A stretch of 46,665 bases of DNA from Bacteroidota bacterium (lineage in GTDB: Bacteria; Bacteroidota; Bacteroidia; Chitinophagales; Chitinophagaceae): positions 1 to 46,665 of the forward strand of contig JABDCE010000015.1 of the NCBI GenBank assembly GCA_013288285.1, given 5' to 3'. The position numbers were made by a program, and so were the translations under genes. The notes beneath the pieces are model-generated. The model did no database searches, was not told the DNA's origin, and saw nothing but the letters and a program-made list of their open reading frames with translations. Positions 39,003 to 46,665 of this stretch are shown here, piece after piece; position 1 is the stretch's first letter, and each line of letters opens with the position of its first letter.

Positions 39003-41429
39003 ATGCTGTTGAAACGCCTTGTTCTATCCATAACTATATTGTGCTCATTTGTTTGCGCTTATGCACAACGTGCCACCATCAGTGGCGTGGTGCGAGACGA
39101 GCATGGCAAAGCGATGGAACAGGCATACGTGGCAGAGGAAGTAACCGGGATTGGCACTACCACTAATGCAAAGGGATATTATATGCTGGAGGTAGCTGCC
39201 GGTAAGAGCGTGGCGCTGGTATATGGATTTACCGGGTATATACCGCAACACAAACGTGTAGAGTTAACGGGCGGAGAGACCAGGACGATAGACATAACGC
39301 TGAAAAGTAACGCCAACGAACTGAAGGCATTTACCAAAACAAGTGAGCGGACCCGGAGCGAGGCCGGCAGTGTGTACCTGGACATCAGTAAGGTAGATTA
39401 TATGCCCAGCACCATAGGCGGGGTAGAGGGATTGATAAAACTGGCCGTCGGTTCTCATGATGAGCTTACATCGCAGTATAGTGTACGTGGTGGCAGCTAT
39501 GATGAGAACCTGGTGTATGTGAATGACTTCGAGATATATCGTCCGTTCCTGGTGCGCACCGGCCAGCAGGAGGGTTTGAGCTTTGTCAATTCAGACCTAG
39601 TTTCGAATGTGAATTTTTCGGTAGGGGGCTTCCAGGCAAAGTATGGAGATAAGATGAGCAGTGTGCTGGACGTGACTTATAAGCGGCCAACACAATTTGC
39701 GGGCTCTGTTTCCACCAGCCTGCTGGGGGCGGCTATGCACCTGGAAGGCGCATCGAAAAATCAGAAGCTGACCTACCTCATAGGCGCGCGCCAAAAGAGT
39801 AACCAATACCTGCTGCAATCGCAACCGACGAAGGGTGTCTATAATCCATCGTTCACGGATATACAGGCACTGGTAAATTATCGCGTGAATAGTAAGTGGG
39901 AAATAGAGGCTATTGGCAACTATGCACGTAACCGGTTCACATTTTATCCGGAATCAGAGGTGTCCAGTTTCGGCGTGCTGAACCAGGCATACCAGCTCGA
40001 CGTGTTTTATAACGGCAGTGAACTGGACCAGTTCGACTCGCGGTTTGCCGGTATATCTGCTACCTATCACCCAGACTCATCGCGGTTTAAGCTTAAGTTT
40101 CTTGCTTCCGGATTCCAGACAAATGAGTATGAAACCTATGACATAAACGGTCAGTATCTTTTTGGAGAGCTGCAGACCGATATGAGCAAGGCAGACTATG
40201 GGCAGATAAAGACCTACCTGGGCACAGGAGGTATAGAAGATTATGCCCGTAACTACCTGACTGTGAATGTAGGTGATGTGGGTATACGCGGGTCATACGA
40301 TCTGAAGAGGAATTTCATCCAGTTCGGGGTGAATGGCACGGTGACAAATATCAGTGACAACCTGCACCAGTGGGAGCGCCGCGACTCAGCTGCATTTACA
40401 CAGCCTTATGATCCTACATCGCTGAATATGGTATACTTCCTGAACTCGGCTGCCAACATTAACTATGCGCGGGTGAGCGGATTTATACAGGATAATATAC
40501 ACTTTGATTCTGCCAACCGCCTGACAGCCACGGTGGGTGTACGATTTAATTACAGCGACCTGAATAAGGAGTTCATTACCTCTCCACGTGCACAGCTGGC
40601 CTTCCGGCCCGACTGGGAAAAGGATGTAGTATTTACCTTCTCCACCGGGCTGTATGCACAGCCACCTTTTTACAGGGAAATGAGAGATCTTGCGGGCAAT
40701 GTAAATACACAACTGCAATCACAGAAGTCTTACCACATAGTATTGGGTAGCGACTATAATTTCAAAATGTATGGCCGACCATTCAAGGTAAAGGCAGAAG
40801 TATATTATAAGGACCTCTGGAATTTAGACCCATATATCTATAACAATGTAAGCATCAACTATACCGGTAAGAACGACTCAATAGGCTATGTATATGGCGG
40901 TGAAGTGAGATTGTACGGCGACCTCGTAAAAGATGCTACCTCATTTATCAGCATGGGTGTGATGAAGGCCGCGCAGAAGATCACAGATAGCGGTAGCATA
41001 CCGGGGTATAATCAATACTTCCCGCTGCCATCAGACCAGCGGTTTACTTTTGGCGCTTACTTTGAAGACTATCTGCGCAAAAACAAAAATTTCAAGGTAC
41101 ATATCAACGGTGTATACGCTACAGGCCTGCCGGTAGGGCCACCTGTGGGCCACCTATACCAATCAATCATACGCCTGCCCGACTATAAACGTGTAGATAT
41201 TGGTTTTTCTGCATTGCTGCTCGATGCAACAAGAAAAGACCATCCCGCGCATAGCTTCTTTAACAACATAAAAAGCATCTGGGCCAGCCTGGAGGTCTTT
41301 AACCTGCTGAGCATACAAAATACCCTTTCCTATACCTGGATAGAAGACTGGACCACACGCAACACTTATGCGGTACCTAACAGGCTCACATCGAGGCTGC
41401 TGAATGTAAAATTGCTGTTTAATTTTTAA
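39003..41429 (+). CDS. TonB-dependent receptor with carboxypeptidase-like regulatory domain
   Basis: 808 residues. Signal peptide LSITILCSFVCAYAQ (~8-22). The CarboxypepD_reg-like domain covers ~24-105 (ATISGVVRDEHGKAMEQAYV, YMLEVAAGKSVALVYGFTGY). The plug domain is at ~125-225 (VRGGSYDENLVYVNDFEIYR, VGGFQAKYGDKMSSVLDVTY). The barrel fills the rest, ending in RLLNVKLLFNF with the terminal Phe. It is shorter than SusC proteins and no SusD follows, so it is a classical (non-Sus) receptor, perhaps for a metal chelate or cofactor. Starts 28 nt after rpe on the same strand. Confidence 0.93.
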   Translation: MLLKRLVLSITILCSFVCAYAQRATISGVVRDEHGKAMEQAYVAEEVTGIGTTTNAKGYYMLEVAAGKSVALVYGFTGYIPQHKRVELTGGETRTIDITLKSNANELKAFTKTSERTRSEAGSVYLDISKVDYMPSTIGGVEGLIKLAVGSHDELTSQYSVRGGSYDENLVYVNDFEIYRPFLVRTGQQEGLSFVNSDLVSNVNFSVGGFQAKYGDKMSSVLDVTYKRPTQFAGSVSTSLLGAAMHLEGASKNQKLTYLIGARQKSNQYLLQSQPTKGVYNPSFTDIQALVNYRVNSKWEIEAIGNYARNRFTFYPESEVSSFGVLNQAYQLDVFYNGSELDQFDSRFAGISATYHPDSSRFKLKFLASGFQTNEYETYDINGQYLFGELQTDMSKADYGQIKTYLGTGGIEDYARNYLTVNVGDVGIRGSYDLKRNFIQFGVNGTVTNISDNLHQWERRDSAAFTQPYDPTSLNMVYFLNSAANINYARVSGFIQDNIHFDSANRLTATVGVRFNYSDLNKEFITSPRAQLAFRPDWEKDVVFTFSTGLYAQPPFYREMRDLAGNVNTQLQSQKSYHIVLGSDYNFKMYGRPFKVKAEVYYKDLWNLDPYIYNNVSINYTGKNDSIGYVYGGEVRLYGDLVKDATSFISMGVMKAAQKITDSGSIPGYNQYFPLPSDQRFTFGAYFEDYLRKNKNFKVHINGVYATGLPVGPPVGHLYQSIIRLPDYKRVDIGFSALLLDATRKDHPAHSFFNNIKSIWASLEVFNLLSIQNTLSYTWIEDWTTRNTYAVPNRLTSRLLNVKLLFNF

Positions 41430-41507
41430 ATAGTGATTCCTGTCATTTATTCAAATGCCTGCTGGTAAAGGGTTTGGCGGGTTTCTTAAATTTTATCAGA
41501 AAAACAT

Positions 41508-41537
41508 TTTGCAGAAAACAGTATATCGTTATCTTTG
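41508..41537 (+). promoter_or_regulatory. Promoter TTTG-N18-TATCTTTG for tRNA-Lys
   Basis: TTTG at 41508-41511 and an exact TAnnTTTG at 41530-41537, spacing 18 nt; the tRNA begins 47 nt later. A good two-element promoter. Confidence 0.7.
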
Positions 41538-41584
41538 CGCTCCCATTCGGGTTTTATGGATGGGGAACAGTTCTTTAAAATAAT

Positions 41585-41657
41585 GATTTCGTAGCTCAGT
41601 TGGTAGAGCAATACACTTTTAATGTATGGGTCTTGGGTTCGAGTCCCAACGAAGTCA
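41585..41657 (+). tRNA. tRNA-Lys (anticodon TTT)
   Basis: Acceptor stem 41585-41591 (GATTTCG) pairs with 41650-41656 (CGAAGTC), with one T-G pair; discriminator A at 41657. D-arm GCTC/GAGC. Anticodon stem ATACA/TGTAT around loop CTTTTAA, anticodon TTT. T-arm TTGGG-TTCGAGT-CCCAA. CCA is not encoded. A possible integration site: an AT-rich DUF262 gene follows immediately. Confidence 0.96.
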
Positions 41658-41670
41658 CTTTTTAAAACAG

Positions 41671-41711
41671 AAAGGCTTGGACTGGTAACAGTTTCAAGCC
41701 TCTCTTTTTTA
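41671..41711 (+). terminator. Terminator after tRNA-Lys
   Basis: A 7-bp core stem (AGGCTTG 41673-41679 with CAAGCCT 41695-41701) followed by CTCTTTTTTAAT. Confidence 0.7.
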
Positions 41712-41740
41712 ATGGTACAGCTTAGCAATAAGTTTTGCGT

Positions 41741-43504
41741 TTAAAGCCTCCAAGCCCATACTTTCAAGGCTTCTTTTGCTAAGTCATTTGACCGCTTTTC
41801 AATAGCCGAGATATTCCAAGGTTCTGGTCTTTTTTTAACGTCTCTTGCCAGGGCGCATACATCGGTATATGCAACTTGCTTCTCTAGAAACGGTTTTTGA
41901 CCAAAAGAGCTATTTGCATTCCTACTATTGAGACAAAGATTACCAATGGTATCAGTTATGGTCGGCAAATTGTATTGCTTTATATCAGTTCCCAAATAAG
42001 TCTTCCAATGTTCATCTAATGTTTGAGGTAAAATATGCTCAACAGAATCAATGGTAGTATAGTCTGGGTGCTCTCCATATTGTTGCATTTGCCGATCAAC
42101 TTCTTGTAAAATATGCCTGGTAAAATTCAACTCTCGTTGATTATATAATGCTTTTTGAGCAAATGATTCTTCAAATAGTTGATCTGGTACCCATAATTGT
42201 TCATTTTGTATTTGAGTATGCAACGCTCTTAGTTTATCAGGTTCATAAATGATCTTATCTAATAAAGAAGGGAAAAACGTATCATACTTTGTTACTGGTA
42301 GGCTTGTTATTTTTCTTCTTATCAACAAAATATACGTTTCCCTTAGTATTACGATTGTATCAGCCTCAGATAAAATTTTATTATCCATTGATTTTAGCAA
42401 CGCCATTAAGAACGGATATATACTGGTCATGTTTGTGGCACCAATAGCTATTAAATATTTTTTTACTTCAGAGACAGGGTTAGGAAATTCATTTGGCTTT
42501 TGTATTTGGTTGTACACATCTGTATAATCGTGTATTTTATCAAGGTTTGCTTTCGCGCTTACTGCATTCAGATCCCTATTTTGGGTTTTAAAATGAACAT
42601 ACATGCGCCTCCCAAGCCCGACTCTCTTCTTTTGACTTATTGAAAATAAATCTCTTAAATAATCTTCAAAAACATGGACGCCAACAGCACCTCTTGCAGT
42701 TAACCATTTTTCATTATGAAGCTTTTCATGATCATTAGTTTGATCATTTCTTAGTGGTCTAAAAATATAATTACATAATAATTCAGATGCAGAAAGGGGC
42801 ATACCGGCATCATTAAGGCTTTCAAAAATTGCTTGTGCATCATCTTTATTTTCATCAAGTGGAATCCATACAATTTTCAATGATTTTATTATTGCTTGAT
42901 ACAATTGCCACAAGGAGGGTACATCGTAACTCTTAAGCCGCCTATTAGCAAATTTCAAAAACTCATCAATTTTATTGTCAGTTGGATTGTATAATTGCAT
43001 ATCCTCAGCCAAATGCGGACTACTAGGATTATGATGGAATATGGCTTTGTAAGTAGGTAGTCTATCACCCTTTGTACTAAAAACTTTAAGCTTTAAATAA
43101 TCATCCTGGCCGGAAATGTTATTCGTCAGTAGGGAATTAAGCTCATAAATATATTTTTGAGCATCATTAGAATGGCTGGTTTTTGAGTCAAGAAGTCTTT
43201 TAATAACAGAAAGTATTAGATAAACAGTTGTTATTCTCTGTTGGCCGTCAATGATTAAAAATCTTTTTAGAGATGGGTCACTACTTATTTTTTCCAATAC
43301 TACTATTGGTCCAAAAAAATGTTCTTCGTCATCAAACTTATTTTCTTTTACATTTTCTATTATTTCAGCATCAATGTCTTCAAATAATTTTTTCCATTGT
43401 CTCATTTCCCATGCATATCCTCTTTGGAAAAAAGGGATTTCAAATCTTACTGGGGATTTAAATAAACTTTCAAAGTTCCTGTTTATAACATTATCTGTGG
43501 GCAT
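41741..43504 (-). CDS. DUF262/DUF1524 GmrSD-like protein (candidate type IV restriction or anti-phage nuclease)
   Basis: 587 residues. The N-terminal DUF262 (ParB/Srx-fold) part carries IPFFQRGYAWE (~23-33), FLIIDGQQRITTVYLI with the conserved DGQQR at 86-90, and IFESLNDAGMPLSASELLCNY (~227-246). The C-terminal DUF1524 His-Me nuclease part has SVEHILPQ (His490) followed by GNLCLNSRNANSSFGQKPF (~521-538). GmrSD proteins use NTP-dependent DUF262 and DUF1524 nuclease domains to cut glucosylated hydroxymethylcytosine phage DNA; related fused proteins act in other defence systems. Key residues of both domains are visible, so it looks active. Base composition is visibly AT-rich (e.g. only 17 G/C in 42301-42360). 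It lies next to tRNA-Lys, a common island site, which suggests horizontal acquisition. Confidence 0.9.
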   Translation of the reverse strand: MPTDNVINRNFESLFKSPVRFEIPFFQRGYAWEMRQWKKLFEDIDAEIIENVKENKFDDEEHFFGPIVVLEKISSDPSLKRFLIIDGQQRITTVYLILSVIKRLLDSKTSHSNDAQKYIYELNSLLTNNISGQDDYLKLKVFSTKGDRLPTYKAIFHHNPSSPHLAEDMQLYNPTDNKIDEFLKFANRRLKSYDVPSLWQLYQAIIKSLKIVWIPLDENKDDAQAIFESLNDAGMPLSASELLCNYIFRPLRNDQTNDHEKLHNEKWLTARGAVGVHVFEDYLRDLFSISQKKRVGLGRRMYVHFKTQNRDLNAVSAKANLDKIHDYTDVYNQIQKPNEFPNPVSEVKKYLIAIGATNMTSIYPFLMALLKSMDNKILSEADTIVILRETYILLIRRKITSLPVTKYDTFFPSLLDKIIYEPDKLRALHTQIQNEQLWVPDQLFEESFAQKALYNQRELNFTRHILQEVDRQMQQYGEHPDYTTIDSVEHILPQTLDEHWKTYLGTDIKQYNLPTITDTIGNLCLNSRNANSSFGQKPFLEKQVAYTDVCALARDVKKRPEPWNISAIEKRSNDLAKEALKVWAWRL

Positions 43505-43732
43505 ATGTCATGATTTAATTTGCCCTAATTTATTAAAAATAGCACGATTATTGATTTTTTAAACTGCAAATACCTAAAAAATAATGTTTGTAGGGATATT
43601 TAACTCTATTATCTAATGAGGAATTATTTAAGCCAATTATTGCATTGTTTGATTCAAGGTAAACCTCCTCGACTATTGAACTACATGAATGCCAAACATA
43701 CTATTACGCTCCATACTGCGTTTATCAAATAA

Positions 43733-45079
43733 ATGAAAGCTTTGAGACCAGCCCTACTTGCCAATATTTTATTGCTGACATTTTTTTCATTTTGCTCACG
43801 TGCGCAGATGATCACCACCTGTGCCGGAAACGGCACCGCAGGGTACACAATAGATGACGTAGCTGCAACGGGCGCTGAACTTAACAGCCCTTTCGGGATA
43901 GCGGTTAGCAGCGGTAATCTATACATAGCAGACAGGTTGAACAACCGTATCCGGATGGTGAATAGCGCAGGGATCATCACCACTATTGCGGGCAATGGCA
44001 CCAGTGGCTTCTTTGGAGACGGCGGTCCGGCTACTGCCGCAGAAATAGCAGACCCGGCTGATGTGGCTGTAGATGGTCTTGGGAATGTATACATAGCTGA
44101 CAGATCGAACAACCGGGTACGAAAGATAGATGCGGGCGGATATATTTCCACAATTGCCGGCAGTAGCTCTATAGGCGGTTTTGGGGGAGACAACGGGCCA
44201 GCTACGCTGGCGGCATTGTCAAGTCCACGTGGCGTAGCCGTGGATGGGAAGGGCAATGTTTATATATCGGACCAGGTCAATGACCGTGTGCGTAAAGTAG
44301 ATAATGCCGGTATGATTATAACGATAGCCGGAACGAGTACCGGTGGCTACAATGGAGATGGCATTGCCGCTACGTCAGCGCAGTTGCAGGGACCTTATGG
44401 TATCGCAGTGGATAATGCCGGCAATGTGTATGTATGCGATGTAGATAATGAGCGCATCCGCAAAATCGATGCATCAGGAATGATCACCACCATAGCGGGA
44501 ATTGGAACGAGTGGCTACAATGGCGAGGGTATTGCGGCGATAGCTGCCGCGCTTTCAGAGCCAATAGGTGTGGCCGTAGACGCTACCGGAAATGTGTACA
44601 TTGCCGATGGGTGGAATGAACGGGTTCGCGCGATAAATGCTGCCGGGTTAATTTATACAATTGCAGGGAATGGCACTGCGGGTTTTGGCGGAGATGGAGG
44701 CGAGGCGTTGGCTGCGCAACTAAACGGGCCGTATGGGGTTGCGGTAGATGGCAGTGGAAACATTTTTATATCAGACTATACCAACAACCGTATCCGGCAG
44801 ATGAACAGGCCAACGGGTGTGGTGAGTGTGCAAAGTGCCGAAGCAGGATTGAAAATGGCTCCAAATCCCAGCTCGGGGCGATTTTCATTAACGGTCACTT
44901 CTGATGTGAATGAACCTGTTCGCGTGGTTATTTGCAATATTTTAGGCGAAATAGTCAGCACAGTTTCGTCAAGAACAAATTACGAGCAGATGTTTGATCT
45001 GCAAGTGGCACCCGGTTGCTATTTTTTGCAGGCATATACAGCTAGCCAGGTATTGCCGGGGAAGATCGTCATCAGGTGA
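43733..45079 (+). CDS. Secreted NHL-repeat protein with T9SS C-terminal sorting domain
   Basis: 448 residues. Signal peptide ILLLTFFSFCSRAQ (~12-25). Residues ~28-355 hold six NHL-type repeats of ~50-55 residues, each with a TIAGxGTxGxxGDG turn, an LxxPxGVAVDxxGNVYIAD strand pair and an NxRVRKIDxxG motif, expected to form a six-bladed beta-propeller. The final ~75 residues are a type A type IX secretion sorting domain: GLKMAPNPSSGRFSLTV, a middle EPVRVVICNILGEIV strand and the GCYFLQAYTASQVLPGKIVIR end. It is exported and probably surface-bound or released; the ligand is unknown. Repeat-to-repeat similarity is very high, suggesting recent duplication. Confidence 0.92.
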   Translation: MKALRPALLANILLLTFFSFCSRAQMITTCAGNGTAGYTIDDVAATGAELNSPFGIAVSSGNLYIADRLNNRIRMVNSAGIITTIAGNGTSGFFGDGGPATAAEIADPADVAVDGLGNVYIADRSNNRVRKIDAGGYISTIAGSSSIGGFGGDNGPATLAALSSPRGVAVDGKGNVYISDQVNDRVRKVDNAGMIITIAGTSTGGYNGDGIAATSAQLQGPYGIAVDNAGNVYVCDVDNERIRKIDASGMITTIAGIGTSGYNGEGIAAIAAALSEPIGVAVDATGNVYIADGWNERVRAINAAGLIYTIAGNGTAGFGGDGGEALAAQLNGPYGVAVDGSGNIFISDYTNNRIRQMNRPTGVVSVQSAEAGLKMAPNPSSGRFSLTVTSDVNEPVRVVICNILGEIVSTVSSRTNYEQMFDLQVAPGCYFLQAYTASQVLPGKIVIR

Positions 45080-45143
45080 TACGTGAAGGTGAGGCTTTTT
45101 TTTGTACCATAGATGACATATATTGTACGGACAAAACGACACC

Positions 45144-46178
45144 ATGGAAACAAACAACTTAGCGGCATCGCCACTGCTTGCTTCATCAGACGAAACCGGG
45201 AAACTGGGTATCATGCATCTTAAACGTTACTGGTCTAAGTCAATGGCCAAGCGAAGCGGACAGATCAAAATGAATGATTTGGAAAATGAGTGGCAGACGG
45301 ATGTAACGCTATTGAGTGCGCTGGGTCTGGGCCTGGAACAGACAATAAGGTACATCTACAATGAACATCCTGATTTTGCGGGCTTTGAAGACTGGGTACT
45401 TGAAGTGAACAACCAGCACATTTCTGAAGAAAAAATAAAACTGTTCAATGCAAGCCTCACAAACCCTGATGCGCAAGTGGAGCAGGCAACTGCAAACGTG
45501 CTGAGTGATGCGGACATGGAATTCTGGAATAAGAATGGTTATATCATTCTGCGCGGTGCTATACCAAAAGCAGATTGCGATGAAACAGTCCAAATGATCT
45601 GTGACTTCCTGGAAATAAAAAGAGACGATCCGGAAACATGGTACAAACCGCATCCGGCAAGGCAGGGTATAATGGTGCAGTTATTTCAACACCCGTTGTT
45701 ACAGAAAAACCGGGAGTCAGCTATTATCAGGGCAGCGCATGAGCAACTGTGGGGCAGAAAAGACATCTGGGTAAATACAGACAGGGTCGGGTTCAATCCA
45801 CCGGAAACGGAGACCTATCATTTTCCCGGCCCGCGGCTTCATTGGGACGTGAGCCTTGAACTGCCCATCCCCTTCGGGCTGCAGGGTATCCTTTACCTCG
45901 CCGATACAAAAGCTAACCAGGGCGCCTTCACGCTGGTGCCGGGTTTTCAGAACCGGATAGAAGAATGGCTAAACGGCTTGCCAGCCGATGCCAATCCGAG
46001 GACACAGAACCTGTATGCACTGGGGGCAGAACCAATAGCAGCAAATGCCGGTGACTTCATCATCTGGCACCAGGCGCTGCCTCATGGCAGCAGCCCCAAC
46101 ACATCAACCATACCTCGCATAGTGCAGTACTTTACCTACAATCCTATAGACCCGGAGATAAAAACTAATTGGAAATAG
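45144..46178 (+). CDS. Phytanoyl-CoA dioxygenase (PhyH)-family Fe(II)/2-oxoglutarate oxygenase
   Basis: 344 residues from ATG 45144 (METNNLAASPLL); the frame is open upstream to TTG 45123 but that start is unlikely. The first ~120 residues are a helical region of unknown role. The cupin core begins near FWNKNGYIILRGAIPKADCD (~127-146). The iron-binding triad is His233-x-Asp235 (RLHWDVSLE) and a distal His in IIWHQALPHGSSPN (~307-319, His309 or His314), with Arg325 (IPRIVQYF) as 2-oxoglutarate contact. The family hydroxylates small molecules or lipids. No pathway is suggested by neighbours. Confidence 0.88.
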   Translation: METNNLAASPLLASSDETGKLGIMHLKRYWSKSMAKRSGQIKMNDLENEWQTDVTLLSALGLGLEQTIRYIYNEHPDFAGFEDWVLEVNNQHISEEKIKLFNASLTNPDAQVEQATANVLSDADMEFWNKNGYIILRGAIPKADCDETVQMICDFLEIKRDDPETWYKPHPARQGIMVQLFQHPLLQKNRESAIIRAAHEQLWGRKDIWVNTDRVGFNPPETETYHFPGPRLHWDVSLELPIPFGLQGILYLADTKANQGAFTLVPGFQNRIEEWLNGLPADANPRTQNLYALGAEPIAANAGDFIIWHQALPHGSSPNTSTIPRIVQYFTYNPIDPEIKTNWK

Positions 46179-46245
46179 TTCCGGTACATTCATAATTCAC
46201 CTTAATAATGTCGTACTATACCCTTTCGGGTAAACGGATACCCTG

Positions 46246-46253
46246 TACATTTG
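46246..46253 (+). promoter_or_regulatory. Promoter -7 element TACATTTG for the VOC gene
   Basis: Exact TAnnTTTG 23 nt before ATG 46277. Confidence 0.5.
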
Positions 46254-46276
46254 TAGTCACTCTAAAACCAGCCAAT

Positions 46277-46665
46277 ATGCAAAAGATAACTCCGTTCCTA
46301 TGGTTTGATAATAATGCAGAAGAAGCGATGAACTTCTACATGTCCATTTTCAAAGACTCAAAGGTCAAGGCAATATCCCGTTATCCCGAAGGCGCGCCCG
46401 GTGTACCTGGCTCGGTAATGACCGCGTCTTTTCAGCTGAACGGGCAGGACTTCCTGGTGCTGAATGGCGGGCCAATGTATCATTTTACTGAGGCGATATC
46501 TTTTGTAGTGAATTGCGACTCGCAGGATGAGATCGATTATTTCTGGGAGCAGCTAACTGCCGGAGGAAAGGAAGTGCAGTGTGGCTGGCTGAAAGACAAG
46601 TTTGGTTTATCGTGGCAGATAGTGCCGTCAAATATGGGAGAGCTGATGGCCGGTAAAGATGCGGC
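46277..46665 (+). CDS. VOC-superfamily PhnB/3-demethylubiquinone-methyltransferase-like protein, 3' truncated by window
   Basis: 129 codons are visible from ATG 46277. The translation begins MQKITPFLWFDNNAEEAMNF and has FYMSIFKDSKV, SVMTASFQLNGQDFLVLNGG, the FTEAISFVVNCDSQDEIDYFW strand and WLKDKFGLSWQIVP. This is the PhnB-like branch of the glyoxalase/bleomycin-resistance (VOC) fold, with the paired betaalphabetabetabeta pattern. Members are often of unknown function; metal ligands are not clearly conserved here. The C-terminal ~20-30 residues lie outside the window. Confidence 0.9.
   Translation, partial: MQKITPFLWFDNNAEEAMNFYMSIFKDSKVKAISRYPEGAPGVPGSVMTASFQLNGQDFLVLNGGPMYHFTEAISFVVNCDSQDEIDYFWEQLTAGGKEVQCGWLKDKFGLSWQIVPSNMGELMAGKDA

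Overview
The window reads as chromosomal DNA of a Bacteroidota bacterium, most likely Chitinophagales/Chitinophagaceae-like (the family placement is inference). The evidence is a SusC/SusD pair, many SPII lipoproteins, a type IX secretion C-terminal sorting domain, Bacteroidota-typical DUFs (DUF5606, DUF3127, DUF4836, DUF983), no clear Shine-Dalgarno sites, and repeated TAnnTTTG promoter -7 elements. About 50 protein genes, two tRNAs and one candidate small RNA are supported. Most of the window is ordinary core genome, densely packed, with intergenic gaps mostly under 300 bp.

Layout. 1-3.3 kb: end of a SusC receptor, its SusD partner and a third lipoprotein, closed by a strong terminator. 3.4-8.1 kb: two small beta-barrel proteins, a MoxR/Mg-chelatase-like AAA+ ATPase and an unknown secreted protein. 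8.4-10.9 kb: scoA-scoB (3-oxoacid CoA-transferase) coupled to an ArsC-like gene, plus a lipoprotein. 11.0-14.9 kb: a SUI1/eIF1-like factor, a three-copy 31-bp repeat, an orphan C-terminal transketolase subunit, a LEA14-like lipoprotein, dcd, a DUF5606 protein with a histone-like tail and a small basic lipoprotein. 14.9-21.5 kb: ruvB, a TPR/PstS-like/small membrane protein cluster, a barrel protein with a long charged tail, and rnhA. 21.5-27.1 kb: ABC-2 permease, geranylgeranyl-reductase-like flavoprotein, small membrane proteins, a DUF983 zinc-ribbon protein, a secreted amidotransferase-fold protein and DoxX. 27.2-30.8 kb: tRNA-His, a DUF3127-DUF4836 overlapping pair and a propeller-like lipoprotein. 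30.8-38.3 kb: hslR-like, lepB, a candidate sRNA, hemW, a glucosaminidase, an old yellow enzyme, a ClpP, a MerR regulator and a TPR lipoprotein. 38.3-41.4 kb: rpe and a TonB-dependent receptor. 41.6-43.5 kb: tRNA-Lys followed by an AT-rich DUF262/DUF1524 (GmrSD-like) gene, the one clearly accessory locus. 43.7-46.7 kb: an NHL-repeat T9SS cargo protein, a PhyH-type dioxygenase and the start of a VOC/PhnB protein.

Most interesting signals: a probable ~80-nt sRNA between lepB and hemW; several promoters whose -7 element sits only 4-7 nt from the ATG (candidate leaderless mRNAs); a 31-bp repeat that supplies the stop codon of the SUI1-like gene; the single-gene DUF262 defence candidate beside tRNA-Lys; and the barrel-plus-tail envelope protein. 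No CRISPR array, insertion sequence or prophage was found, and no complete novel multi-gene system is evident.
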